Numbered from the stretch's first letter, positions 22,786 through 34,596 are shown. The stretch: DNA of 40,000 nucleotides from Glandiceps talaboti (GCF_964340395.1 NC_135551.1:22781003-22821002); one strand, 5' to 3'. Made by a program: numbers and translations. Notes: generated from the sequence alone by a model not told the origin.

Positions 22786-25700
22786 ATGATTTTAACCAAG
22801 TGGTTATGTCTAACGGCAACTGTTTTGTCGACGTTAGAAGTTGTAGGATGGGTGCAAGCAGAAGCAGAGTTTCGTAGTACAAATGTGGTCCAGGTAAACC
22901 GTGCTATTCTACAACGGAGATGTTCGATATTAAACAGAGCAAGTGGTTGTACATCAGCCAGCGTTTCGCCCGAAGAGAAGGCACAGAAAATTTTAAACTC
23001 CCAAAGTCACCGTGTTGATGTTAGGATTGGAAGAGTTACGATGGCTCGAAGGACACAGAGTCAACAGCGACCGTCAGTTTGGCTCTCAAGGAGAGGAGGG
23101 TTAGAAGTATTACGAATAAGAAAACCAGTGATGGAAAGACGATCACCACTCAACATCAGACGATTAAACCGAGCGAATGTAGTGCGGCAAAGCATTATAA
23201 ATGCCAGACGTATATCAGATGGCTTGAGGAGCACATATGTGAGGGGAAGACAGAGTTTAGTTGACAGGCGTGCATCTGACAGCATGAGACGTGCATCTGT
23301 GAGAGGAAGACAAAGTTTAGTTGACAGGCGTGCATCTGACAGCATGAGACGAGAATCTACAACAAGAAGACAGAGTTTAGTTGATAGGCGTGTATCTGAC
23401 AGCATGAGACGTGCATCTGTAACAGGAAGACAGAGTTTAATTGACAGGCGTGCATCTGACAGTATGAGACGTACATCTGTAACAAGGAGACAGAGTTTAG
23501 TTGACAGGCGTACATCTGACAGCATGAGACGAGAATCTGTGAGAGGAAGACAGAGTTTAGTTGATAGGCGTGTATCTGACAGTATGAGACGAGAATCTGT
23601 GAGAGGAAGACAGAGTTCAATTGATAGGCGTACATCTGATAGCATGAGACGTGCATCTGTAACAAGACGACAGAGTTTAGTTGACAGGCGGACATCTGAC
23701 AGTATGAGACGTGCATCTGTGAGAGGAAGACAGAGTTCAATTGATAGGCGTACATCTGATAGCATGAGACGTGCATCTGTAACAAGACGACAGAGTTTAG
23801 TTGACAGGCGGACATCTGACAGCATGAGACGTGCATATGTGACAGGAAGACAGGGTTTAGTTGATAGGCGTACTTCTGACAGCATGAGACGTGCATCTGT
23901 GAGAGGAAGACAAAGTTTAATTGACAGGCGTGCATCTGACAGTATGAGACGTGCATCTGTGAGAGGAAGACAGAGTTTAATTGACAGGCGTGCATCTGAC
24001 AGTATGAGACGTGCATCTGTAACAAGACGACAGAGTTTAGTTGACAGGCGGACATCTGACAGCATGAGACGTGCATCTGTGAGAGGAAGACAGAGTTCAA
24101 TTGATAGGCGTGCATCTGACAGTATGAGACGAGCATCTGTAACAAGAAGACAGAGTTTAGTTGACAGGCGTTCATCTGACAGCATGACACGAGCATCGGT
24201 AACAAGCTTAAGAAGACAGAGTTTAGTTGACAGGCGTGCATCTGACAGCATGAGACGTGCATCTGTAACAAGAAGACAGAGTTTAGTTGACAGGCGTTCA
24301 TCTGACAGCATGAGGCGTGCAACTGACAGTATGAGGCGTGCATCTGTGAGGGGAAGACAGAGTTTAGTTGATAGGCGTGCATCTGACAGCATGAGACGAG
24401 CATCTGTAACAAAAAGGCAGAGTGTAGTTGATAGGCATGCATCTGACAGTATGAGACGTGCATCTGTAAGAGGAAGACAAAGTTTAGTTGATATGCGTGC
24501 ATCTGACAGTATGAGACGTGCATCTGTGACAGGAAGACAGAGTTTAGTTGACAGGCGGACATCTGACAGTATGAGACGTGCATCTGTGAGAGGAAGACAG
24601 AGTTTAATTGACAGGCGTGCATCTGACAGTATGAGACGTGCATCTGTAAGAGGAAGACAAAGTTTAGTTGATATGCGTGCATCTGACAGTATGAGACGTG
24701 CATCTGTGACAGGAAGACAGAGTTTAATTGACAGGCGTGCATCTGACAGTATGAGACGTGCATCTATAACAAGAAGACAGAGTTTAGTTGACAGGCGTTC
24801 ATCTGACAGTATGAGACGTGCATCTGTGACAGGAAGACAGAGTTTAATTGACAGGCGTGCATCTGACAGTATGAGACGTGCATCTGTGAGAGGTAGACAG
24901 AGTTTAGTTGACAGTCGTGCATCTGACAGCATGAGACGAGCATCTGTAACAAGACGACAGAGTTTAGTTGACAGGCGGACATCTGACAGCATGAGACGTG
25001 CATCTGTGAGAGGAAGACAGAGTTCAATTGATAGGCGTGCATCTGACAGTATGAGGCGTGCATCTGTAACAAGAAGACAGAGTTTAGTTGACAGTCGTGC
25101 ATCTGACAGCATGAGACGAGCATCTGTAACAAGACGACAGAGTTTAGTTGACAGGCGTGCATCTGACAGTATGAGACGTGCATCTGTGAGAGGAAGACAC
25201 AGTTTAGTTGACAGGCGGACATCTGACAATATGGGACGGGCATCTGTGAGAGGTAGACAGAGTTTGATTGACAGGCGTGCATCAGACAGCATGAGACGTG
25301 CATCTGTAACAAGAAGACAGAGTTTGGTTGACAGGCGTGCATCTGACAGCATGAGACGTGCATCTGTAACAAGAAGACAGAGTTTGGTTGACAGGCGTGC
25401 ATCTGACAGCATGAGACGTGAATCTGTAACAAGACGACAGAGTGTAGTTGACAGGCGGGCATCTGACATCATGAGAAGAATAACGAACACGAGACACCAT
25501 ACGTTGGCTAGACGAAATATGGGGAATATGAGGCAACGATCTGTTACAACAAGGCAAAACATCTATAATAGAGAGATAAGAAATATAGAACCTATAACAA
25601 AAGAAAATCTACAGAATACGTATCAAATGGACAATACACCCCTCAAACAGATTACGGGAGTTGCTGGCAATTTAAGTGGTGTACATATGAATGGACAGCA

Positions 25701-25914
25701 GACTGAAAATAACAGTCAGCTTACAGATAGTTATCAGTTGCAATTTACATTCAAGGGAAATCTCCAGTGTAACCATTCAGTATTTGCTCCTGAACTGTAT
25801 GCACTGGAAACAATTCAGATACCAAAAGCTGAAGCCGAGCAAGTCCCAGAGCTGTTGTCTACTCCAGGAAGACAAGAAGTTCAACAAGAGAAGACTACAG
25901 ACATCTTAAGACAG
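22786..25914 (+). CDS. Repeat-protein exon 1: signal peptide, 37-unit array, start of tail
   Basis: A single 3129-bp exon, 1043 codons, ending CTTAAGACAG|GTAAGT. The ATG is the first after the TATA box. Nearly all of the protein, including the complete array, is in this exon, so array length can vary by recombination without touching splice sites. Beyond the array the tail contains L-Q-C-N-H-S-V-F-A-P-E-L-Y and acidic/Gln-rich stretches, unlike the repeats. Confidence 0.9.
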
Positions 25915-27860
25915 GTAAGTTGAACTTGATACGATGCAGTAAAACTAGAAGACTTGGTCAAGGGTAGAAGTGAAATTTCAAAAAATCAATTTTTTAAATA
26001 AAAGAACAGATAATTGTCTCATCACAAGTTTTGTTAAAATGTTGTTTACCTTGACAACTCTGTTCCAGGTTTTGTTTATGAATATTGTACGTTCACACTT
26101 CTCACATTGATAGAGTGAAATCCATTTTTTAAAACGAGAAAAAAGTTATATCTGGAAATATACAAATAACGTACCGAGGGAAAAACTGTTACAGAGAGTC
26201 ACAAAGTGATATGTACGTAATGTGCATTTGAGTATTCGATATACGTATGTTCTTGATCATTCTTGATATGACAAATGGTATATATCTTTATCTATTACAC
26301 AGGCCGATGAAATACCATCAGGATACTTTGTAATGAAAGAAAGACTTTCATCTAACAATGCTGTAGAAGACTCTATAACTTCAGGTAAGTAATGCTGTAC
26401 TGCTATACGTATAAATCAATTCACCTGATTTTGACGATACATGTCTGTCTGTCTGTCTGTCTGTCTGCTGTCTGTCTGTCTGTCTGTCTGTCTGCCTGTC
26501 TGTATGTCTGCCTGTCTGTTGTCTCAACAACATAAAGTGTAATTACCTTCAAATTGCTCAAGGTAGAATTTTCAAGTTGATATGCGGAATGCCTTAATCT
26601 GATTGATTTGAGGTAATTTTACATACTCTAACTTCATTCACATATATAATGATTCAATAATTTCACTTTGCTGTATCAAAAACGTAAATATGCCCCGGCA
26701 TTTGCCATTTCTTAAATAGAGGAGATATACATTTTGCATATTATATCAGCAAATTAGCTCTTTGCTATGTGACAATCACAGGCATAATTTCAGGGTTCTA
26801 CGGAAGTCCATCTTCACAAAATGTCATATCATGTATATCAATATTTACATGCTTATCTAAAAAACGAGCAAATCTATTACAAGAATTAGACGGAGGAACA
26901 TTTCAAATCAAACAATAAAACACGAGTATGCTATTTTTAGACTATTTAAAGGCATGTTCATGTTTAATTCATGAAATATGAAAAAACATGTTCATTTTAG
27001 CCAATAGGGTAACCTTACTTAGTAAATTACGCTTTTGAAAATGACCCGCCATATCAAACCTTTCCAGAATATACCAAATTGTTGCGATACTTCTTGAATT
27101 GTTTAAATCAACTTGTTAGACATTTTTTTTGCTATAATTTCTCAAGTATACGTTATTTTTTGGGATAAATATCCATTAAAGGAACGGGTAAGGTGTCAGT
27201 ATGAAAAGGAAATAAAATAATCCATCCAACTGATATGCGATCCTGTTTATGTTTAACACAGCGATATTCCTGAATATCATAATGTGAAGTTAGTATGTCA
27301 ATATTGTAAAATCGAACATTGTAACTTATATATTGATATCAACTGTTGGCCCATGTATCAAAATAGAACACATCACGTGTCTCTTTATTTAAAAAAAAGA
27401 AAAAGATTTAATATTTTGGTCTAGACTTATATGGTCTCTTGCACACAAGTGTAATAACAGCTGGTGAAATAATGAAAAGAATCTGTGTATATATCCTGTT
27501 ATTATCTCTATTTGTCTGTGCCTGCTTGTCGCTAACGTAGTCGATGTTGCTGTGCTGTGTTAGGTTTTGGGACTGTCTGGCGGCGTGGACTAATCAAATG
27601 GATTTCTTTGGTAACTTAGCGATGCCCGCCATCAGTTACCATAACAACCAAGGAAATGTTGCAAATAGTACAGATATGAAAATTACTAATTTGAATTAAG
27701 TTGAATATTCAATCTACGGAGTTACCGTCCAAAGTGAATTTCCCAGAAATTAGATTCCTACTTTCGATGTAAAACATGAATTGATAAAATAAGATTATAT
27801 GAATGAGCAATTAACAGATCAGGGGAATAACGGGGTAGGTATAATGTACAGTTATGTATG

Positions 27861-27894
<34 letters not shown>

Positions 27895-28399
27895 TGTGTG
27901 TGTGTGTCTGTCTGTCTGTACGTACGTACGTGTGTGTGTGTATGTATGTATGTGTGTGTGTATGTATGTATGTATGTATGTATGTATGTATGTATACATG
28001 TATGTATGTATGTATGTATGTATGTATGTATGCATGCATGCATGCATGCATGCATGCATGCATGTATGTATGTATGTATGTATGTATGCATGCATGCACG
28101 CATGCATGCATGCATGCAAGTGTATCCCGAGAAAAGGATTCATCAAGCAATATTCTTACAAAGTTAAGGTGTTTTCAGACTTCTTCTTACATTTAAACGT
28201 GTACCTAATGATGTCTGTTTCACGTTTCACGTATTCCTTTACAGCACCTATCCTTGATGTAAAGCATGAGGAACCTGTTGGATATTTCAACAAAATAAAC
28301 ATCGACGGTTTCGGCATCGGAAACCATTCAACATCGTCGGAATACGGAGTGGGCATTGGAAGGCTAGTAGCTGCTGTCGCTCCAATATCAGCTTTCTGA
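22786..28399 (+). CDS. Unrecognised secreted Arg/Ser-rich protein with 37 tandem 20-residue repeats (three exons)
   Basis: Exons 22786-25914, 26303-26384 and 28245-28399 splice in phase (0, then 1) into 1121 codons ending TGA. A signal peptide (positive start MILTK, hydrophobic core W6-V23, probable cut after V-Q-A) implies secretion or surface location. Residues of about 40-145 are a basic degenerate lead-in. From about 147 to 895 there are 37 copies of a 20-residue unit, roughly ASV[TR][RG]RQSLVD followed by RRASDSMRR. The remainder is a polar, non-repetitive tail. Each unit carries about +4 net charge and two or three R-R-x-S sites (basophilic-kinase consensus), about 80 in all; the same R-R pairs are potential prohormone-convertase sites. 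No cysteine framework or known domain is visible in the repeats. Phosphorylated matrix protein, polycation and multi-copy peptide precursor are all conceivable; I do not recognise a family. Confidence 0.85.
23225..25474 (+). repeat. 60-bp coding minisatellite, 37 units with higher-order structure
   Basis: Units are almost all exactly 60 bp. The exceptions are a 6-bp insertion at the 17th unit (S-L) and a 24-bp internal duplication in the 18th (extra A-T-D-S-M-R-R). Near-invariant positions are R-[QH]-S, D, S-D-S-M and the paired Arg. Variable positions are A/E/T before the first S, T/R then R/G, L/S/V, V/I and A/T/V/S before S-D. Codons vary synonymously (AGC/AGT; CGT/CGA/CGG), so protein sequence is better kept than DNA. 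Paired and longer blocks recur, showing amplification by unequal exchange. Confidence 0.95.
25915..26302 (+). other. Repeat-protein intron 1
   Basis: A 388-bp intron with a consensus GTAAGT donor and a TATTACACAG acceptor. No embedded element was seen. Confidence 0.7.
26303..26384 (+). CDS. Repeat-protein exon 2 (C-terminal tail)
   Basis: 82 bp between acceptor TCTATTACACAG and donor TCAG|GTAAGTAATG. It encodes A-D-E-I-P-S-G-Y-F-V-M-K-E-R and then an acidic/Ser stretch. It enters in phase 0 and leaves in phase 1. Confidence 0.72.
26443..26520. repeat. TGTC tetranucleotide microsatellite
   Basis: TGTC units with a few TGCC/TGTA variants in intron 2, starting about 60 bp past the donor. Confidence 0.95.
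27851..28121. repeat. TATG/TGTG/TGCA microsatellite before the last exon
   Basis: Long TATG runs are interrupted by TGTG and TACG and then by two blocks of TGCA (28031-28062 and 28087-28117). In the transcript the TGCA blocks read as 13 overlapping UGCAUG hexamers. The many open frames (Met-Tyr-Val-Cys, His-Ala-Cys) on both strands are artefacts. Confidence 0.95.
28245..28399 (+). CDS. Repeat-protein exon 3 (C-terminus and stop)
   Basis: Acceptor TATTCCTTTACAG, entered in phase 1 as required by exon 2, ending TGA at 28397-28399. It encodes E-E-P-V-G-Y-F-N-K-I-N, a Gly-rich G-F-G-I-G-N-H-S-T segment and a weakly hydrophobic end G-R-L-V-A-A-V-A-P-I-S-A-F. The P-x-G-Y-F motif repeats that of exon 2. 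N-H-S is a potential N-glycosylation site. Confidence 0.72.
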
Positions 28400-29640
28400 C
28401 AAGTCATTGTAAGGGCCATTGTAACGATTATCAACAGAATGTCGAAACCAACCGAACAATCTTCACATCCATGTAAATTTGGTGTAAAGGAGAGAGCTCT
28501 CCAATACACAATAGACTACCTGTTAGTTTTTAGCCGTAGAAAAACACATTACATGCATAGCGATATTACCTGATAGTGGGTAAACCACTATAATTGTGTA
28601 CCCTTTGGCATCCAAGCTCCTAGCTATAAACATCAATCGTTGCGTGTCGTGTTGGAGTGAAAAGGTATTCAGGGAATAAGATTGAGATTTAAAGTGAAAG
28701 GTTATGGGAAAGATAGGGAAGACCTAAGCCTAACTTTGCCTTCAGCATTTCATTCTCTAATATATCTTAGTACGCCACAGTGCACCTTCTTCGTGGGCAC
28801 TTAATACGATTGCATTGGCTAAAAGCATTGAGCGTGTACGTGGTTGAAGTATTTTCTCCGAAAATATAATCGTAATGCACATGCTCTTTAATACATCAAT
28901 GAAATGTGTATACATGTACACCCCCCCCCCCCCATCTCTATACCAGTCTTTCCTACTTGTGAATTCGGGAATGTCCGTAAACATTGAAATTCCGTACGTG
29001 TATATTTCGGGCACGGAATTAAGCCTGCATTACCTGTAACTGGGGTACTATTATTCTCGATCAGAAAACGTCAATACCTTTACTGAAAATTGTTAAATTA
29101 CCTATAATCAGATATGTACATTTCCATTTGAGATATGTTTTAAGTAGTATAGTACAGAAATAAGTTGGGGGCGCTAATGTTTGGGTGAGAACACAAAATT
29201 CATTTTAACTGGTTCTATTATACCATACTATGTGCACTGCTAAACAAATCTGTTTTCACATATGTGATTCAATACTGTTCAGGGTGTACGATAAAACGAT
29301 TACGTCATTACATCTTATAAGCTTACAACACAATTTCAAAAGACATTACAGTTGCAGCTAGTGAAGTTGAAAACATAAAAGCACTCGCCAACGATTACCA
29401 ACATCCATATAACATGTCCAAGAACCCACGTGCTAATGAGTGATATGTAAATATTATTAATAGTGAATGTAAAATAAACATGTTCATCAACTCGCATGAG
29501 CCAAAGACTAATTGTGTCTTCATTTAGAGTGAGAAGTTTGACAAAGACAACAAAAGCATATTCTGTACAAAGACTGATGGTTAGTACTGATATTCATATA
29601 CATAATTATGTTAATAGTTGATTCTGAATTATCAAACAGT
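28400..29640. other. Repeat-protein 3' UTR and intergenic DNA
   Basis: A C-homopolymer lies near 28921-28933. No other gene is supported. Confidence 0.4.
29473..29478 (+). terminator. Possible polyadenylation signal of the repeat-protein gene
   Basis: The first clear AATAAA I see downstream of the stop, about 1.07 kb away. This would give a long 3' UTR; a non-canonical signal nearer the stop is equally possible. Confidence 0.2.
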
Positions 29641-29669
29641 ATAGGAAATGATAACCTGAAACAAACCGT

Positions 29670-30080
29670 CTTCTGACCAGACAAACATCCGACTAAATTG
29701 CTACATTTAACATTTTATTGTCTTGCTCAGCTAACCTTGGTAAAAATGCTACATTTTATCATCTGGTTGGACAGAAATGTATTATTTTAATCTTTATTAT
29801 ACATAGACCGATTACACAAGGGTAATTTTAGTTACCAAGTCTCCCCAGCAGACTATGAAGTGAACCATCAGTGATGAAGCTGGATAATCGAAACTAAAAG
29901 TAGCCCACCTCAGAAACTGCAGCAATGGTGATAAGATATTTGTCGTGCCAAATGAAATGTAACAGTGTTAGTGATATGTCCACGGAGCCAGATGATAAAA
30001 TGTAGCAATATTTGTAAAAAAAAAAGAAAAAAGAAAAAAAAAAAGGTTTTTGTCAAGCCGAACGACGTTGTGTGTCGAGT
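29670..30080. repeat. Composite dispersed repeat with foldback
   Basis: GCTACATTTTATCATCTGG (29748) is the exact complement of CCAGATGATAAAATGTAGC (29989). Between them lies a fragment of the intron-4 foldback family (29833-29897: ACCAAGTCTCCCC...GAAGTGAACCATCA...GATGAAGCTGG). A poly-A/AAAAG tract follows at 30018-30044. The GATAAAATGTAG(C/T)AAT segment recurs at 34675-34750. Confidence 0.55.
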
Positions 30081-30089
30081 CTCTATACA

Positions 30090-33000
30090 TGTCACTTTAA
30101 TTTGTCTTATAAAAAGTTTGATTGTTCACACGCTAACGTTGGTGATGCCCTGTTTGGCTTGCATCGTTGTCAAGATGATCGGGGAGTTGGTGGCGCCCTA
30201 CGCAATACGATGGCGCCATATGCAATACTCTAGTTATCTCTACAAGTCAACGATGACCGTTGTATTCATTCGTTCCTTCACATTGAGTTTTCATTTTCTT
30301 CGTAAACGTTGTTGCTGTTTTATCAATTATAATACTCCAGGTTATAAACATTAAATGTAGCTACTTTTCTTTTGCTGAAATTTAATAAAGTCGAAGCTTT
30401 CTAAGACATATCCAGGTAGTCGGTGAAGCATACCGAATCTTACATACTACCTCGTTTGATCTGATAAGGGATTTTGATTCAACTAAATAAGTACCTGAAC
30501 GTCGTATATGTAAAGTGAAGCATATACCTAACAACAAACAATGCGAATTTATCACTTACCAATTTCTGCTGTGTGCCCGGATGTTCATTGGTACAAATCT
30601 TTCCTACAAAATTGGTCCTGAAACTCTGAATTATTGATAGTGGATGTTACAAATTCGTATGGCTGTAATGCAGAAATAGAAATATATTCAAGTGTTCTTG
30701 TTTTATACAAAAAACATGCAGTGTTACATATCATATATTTTGTAGTGCTATGGATTAACTGTGAATATTTAAAATGGCGTCAGTGAGATTTATTTGACAT
30801 TTTAGAGAAAGCAGTATTCTGAAACGTTCCTTCACGACATTGATCAATCTCTAGGCTGATATCGACGTCTCAGAGATCTAGTCTGCCTTTTGATGTTACC
30901 GACAGTTGCGACTTAACAACCGAACACATCATCAAATCTGACAACGCAGGTGTAACTTTGAGATGACATGTCAGAGGTTACTGACTAGCAGGACATATCG
31001 CATTTGGTTTTAATAACAGATTTGTTGTTTTAGGAAACGTCTGATTGTTACATATGCTGTTTAGTGTGGATTTAGCCTAGCTTGAACTGTAACATTAAAG
31101 TTATCAACACCGACAATCATGTATGTGAATATATGAATACAAAGTGAAAGAAAATTAGAGTCTGATGAACGAGCTTATCCGTTTACTAAAACGGTAAGTG
31201 AAGAACCGCGTGATTGGAATACATGAACTTTTGTGGTTTTGATTTGTTTGAGGACGTCGTTAGGCACAGTTATATACAAGTATCAACTGGTGGACGGTAA
31301 TTTGAGAGGTTGACAGTTGGTGTGGGGTTAATCCCGTCTTACAGATGAGGTCTTGACTTCCTGCCCTTTTATTGCTTCATGCTTAAGTTTTAACGTATGT
31401 CGGACAGTGTTGGTATTTTACACATTTCTTCTATGTCTACAGTAGTTATAAAAACACCACTTCTGTTGTTTTGATACTTCAAAGTACTCCAATTTTACCA
31501 TATTGTAATATTCCCCTTTATTCTGGAGATTCACATGAAGTCATTATCACTAACATAAGTCTTGAACAGTTAACAGCTCCTTAGTGTTGCTTTTCATGAA
31601 TTAATCGTCGGAGTTTATACCGTGTTCTTCAGTCTGGACACTGTAAGTGCCATAACAATTATACAGCCAACACGAAAAAGAAGTTGAGCAGGTAAGGTAC
31701 CATTTCTGGTTTCAGGGTTTTCAATAAGTACAGTCACTGTTATAAAAGAACCATATTAGATAATAGTTGCAACGTTAACCCTACTTGGTTTTCATGTCTT
31801 CATGTATGTCAATCTCGCAGCGAAGTATATAGATATTAGCTGCAACCCTACTCTGTTTCCATCTCTTCCTATATTTTCATCTCCCAGTGACTTCAAAGCA
31901 AAACTTTAGTTCTTATCACAAGTTGAATTACGCGAATCTAGAAATCCTTCGTGTTCGTCGTAAAATGTTCCGCTAGTATCACAAAATCAAATTCAATAAT
32001 ACTGATGGCTGGTCCATTCCAAGTGTACAGTCTGTGACCCTTCTGGGAAAGAATTTCCGTGACCTACTAATAGGGAAAGTTCATGTGTTTTTGTTCTTGA
32101 CCTGTGTTGTTTTAAATAATGTACTTTGCTACTCGTTTAAGCACTATTCTAAAATATTATTAAACTAGAAAACGGGAGAGGCATATCCTCAAGGTGTTGA
32201 TACTGACATTATCATTACCAACACTGCGAGTCTTGCAAGTTCAATAAACTATTGAACCTTTCAGATTTAATTTGATTTAATAATACGAGATAACAAAAGT
32301 GCGACTGGTTGAAACGTTTCTGAATATACTTGAGATAAAACTACTTTAGCCATGTCCACACAAACAAAATTAATACATGACATCTACGTTTTGAAATATT
32401 ACGCGGGTCCAGCTGAATATTTGAAATATATTATGGAATTCAGTTGACTTAAACTTGAAACAAGACAGGCTCAGCAAAAATTTAATTAGTTTGCTAAGTG
32501 TTATATTCTGGCTTGAAAAGATCTTACCAAAATGGCTACATATGCGTTTTCTTTGCATTAGTTGCAATATATCATGTCACACGTCGTTGAACCATATATA
32601 CTCTATCCTATCCACTATTATACCTTTTTTCTAGCCTGTGAGTGGCTTAATAAGGTGTATCAACTGTATTTTGTCATGCTAGACAATAACATGTAACAAT
32701 GTTACCACAATCTTTGTCAAGTCAGAGGACAAGATTGTGCCATGTTTAATAACTTATTTTTAAAATCAGAGTGATTTGTGCCTCCTTCACTGTCTTCTAC
32801 TGCGTTAGTCATATATCCTAAAAAACACGGTTGCATTACACATCATGTTATCCTCTCTCTGATCAACTTACAGAAAGACATTAGCATTGTCTAACACTTG
32901 CAGGGTGAGTTGCACAGATACCACACTGTCAACCCATCTATCACATCGCCAGTGGTAAGATAAAACACAGGTCACAAACCAAGATTGCAGTCTAGACAAT

Positions 33001-33600
33001 GGATTCTAAGTCCTGGAGAAAAGTCACTTTTGATAATTGTGTTTTGGTGATATTATCGTGTATTGCCGTTAACACGTGATAAAAGAAATCAGAGAAACAC
33101 TCGGGGTATGTATACTGTAGGGGGAGAAGGACAGCGAGCTTCTATTTGCTAATGGTTGATATTAATCTAGCATCTCAGTCAACCACCTTCGTGTACGTTC
33201 TTATAAAAGCAGTACTTTCTTGTGACGTAAATTGACCAAATGAACTTAGAAGTGATTCAGTTTCCTGGAGTCGAAAAGTAACCTTCCTTCCACAATTTCT
33301 TCTGGTTATCTGTGTGCGCGAAGAGATTTCGATTATCAACGATTGAGGGCGATATTCACACCTAGCAAAAACTATCCATAAAGCTTCGTGAAGACAACAT
33401 GGCATAAGTGCCTATCACTATACTCTTATCCTTGAACCGATATCAGTGTAGTTTCGCTAGTCAGGAATACATCGGCAAGTCATCTACACACATATTGCAA
33501 TATGGAAAAGGCAATATATATTAAGATCATTAAAGGAAAAAGTAGATAAATTCTATAAATTGGTTACATTTCTCTTACTTTTCATTTCCAATCGATGTGA
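30090..33600. other. Non-coding, no gene seen
   Basis: Neither supported exons nor clear repeats were found. A possible 25-bp micro-exon between TTATACAG and GAGCAG|GTAAGG near 31665-31690 is too short to credit. Confidence 0.35.
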
Positions 33601-33640
33601 ATCTTCATCTAGTGTGACACCGATAGTAACCTAGCAACGG

Positions 33641-33670
33641 TAACTGAATGGTGAAAACCTTCAGTTACCC
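33641..33670. repeat. Short perfect hairpin
   Basis: GGTAACTGAA and TTCAGTTACC form a 10-bp perfect inverted repeat around an 11-base loop. The CAGTTACCC arm resembles the ends of the foldback element at 13316-13735. Confidence 0.5.
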
Positions 33671-34440
33671 GAACAGCGGGAAATCCGTCAGTGAGAACTC
33701 ATTGATCCCCCCACTCACTCCGTTAGGCTTATTACATTTAACAAGTGCATAATCTAAAGATGTATATTGAAGTGATTAATGTCAATCGCAGCAAGCATTT
33801 CATTCACGTAAAAGCACAATGAACTAAATTCAATTTAAGACGAATAGAATTAAGTGGACCATCTACTTGACTGCATTACGTAGGCCTCTCTACTTAGATA
33901 CACCTGTGAGTGAAAGTCATCGAAACATTCATGGATAACACTCTAATCTTCCCAAATTGTTTTGGGCTAACAGGTTGGTACCATGGCAACAACACCACGA
34001 TGGGTGATATATACGCAAATGAGCTATATTAGGTTTGTCCAAGTTGATCCGTTTCCGTTTTCTGTATTACGTGTGTTTACACTTGTTCTACCTTCAGTCC
34101 AATAGGGACCTAGTACTCCTGGGATCAGATTAAAAAAGGGTGGTTCAAACTGTGACGGCAGGGATAAAACGCACACTGTAGCTAGAAGGATAAAACGACC
34201 CCATGACGCGAAAGTGCAATAGCGGCGTACCCGGGGTATTTGCACGATCGCCAATACTTGTGGTGTTCCCTACATTCTTAGAAAATAACGAGTGAAAGAA
34301 CAAGTGCGATTTCAAATACCCAAAGTAGTTGTACTGGCAATCACGTGTCATGTGGCTCTGTTGTTATTTTACATGTTTATCCAAATCAGTATCTTTTGGT
34401 TTTAAAAAAATACAAGTTTGCGTTCCCGTGATTTATGGTT

Positions 34441-34501
34441 ATGTATGTGTGTATGTATGTATGTATGTATGTATGTATGTATGTATGTATGTATGTATGT
34501 A

Positions 34502-34590
<89 letters not shown>
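34441..34590. repeat. TATG then TG microsatellite
   Basis: TATG tetranucleotides to about 34506 change to an uninterrupted TG tract to 34590. All open frames over it are artefacts. Confidence 0.97.

Positions 34591-34596
<6 letters not shown>

Larger units (their letters stand above)
26385..28244 (+). other. Repeat-protein intron 2
   Basis: About 1.86 kb with a GTAAGTAATG donor and a TTCCTTTACAG acceptor. It contains a TGTC microsatellite at its 5' end and a TATG/TGCA microsatellite near its 3' end, each listed separately. A small foldback GGTAACTTAGCGATG...CATCAGTTACC lies near 27609-27640. No extra exon was recognised. Confidence 0.65.

Noticed and set aside
23225-25474. Array read as a CRISPR or non-coding satellite
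   Set aside because: Units are contiguous without spacers, keep a codon frame and sit inside a spliced gene with a signal peptide.
23061-25562. 833-codon antisense frame and further 468-, 232- and 91-codon frames over the array
   Set aside because: They follow from a stop-free unit of exactly 20 codons; splice signals, signal peptide, TATA box and synonymous variation all support only the plus-strand frame.
27758-28167. Open frames of Met-Tyr-Val-Cys or His-Ala-Cys type
   Set aside because: Direct translation of the TATG/TGCA microsatellite.
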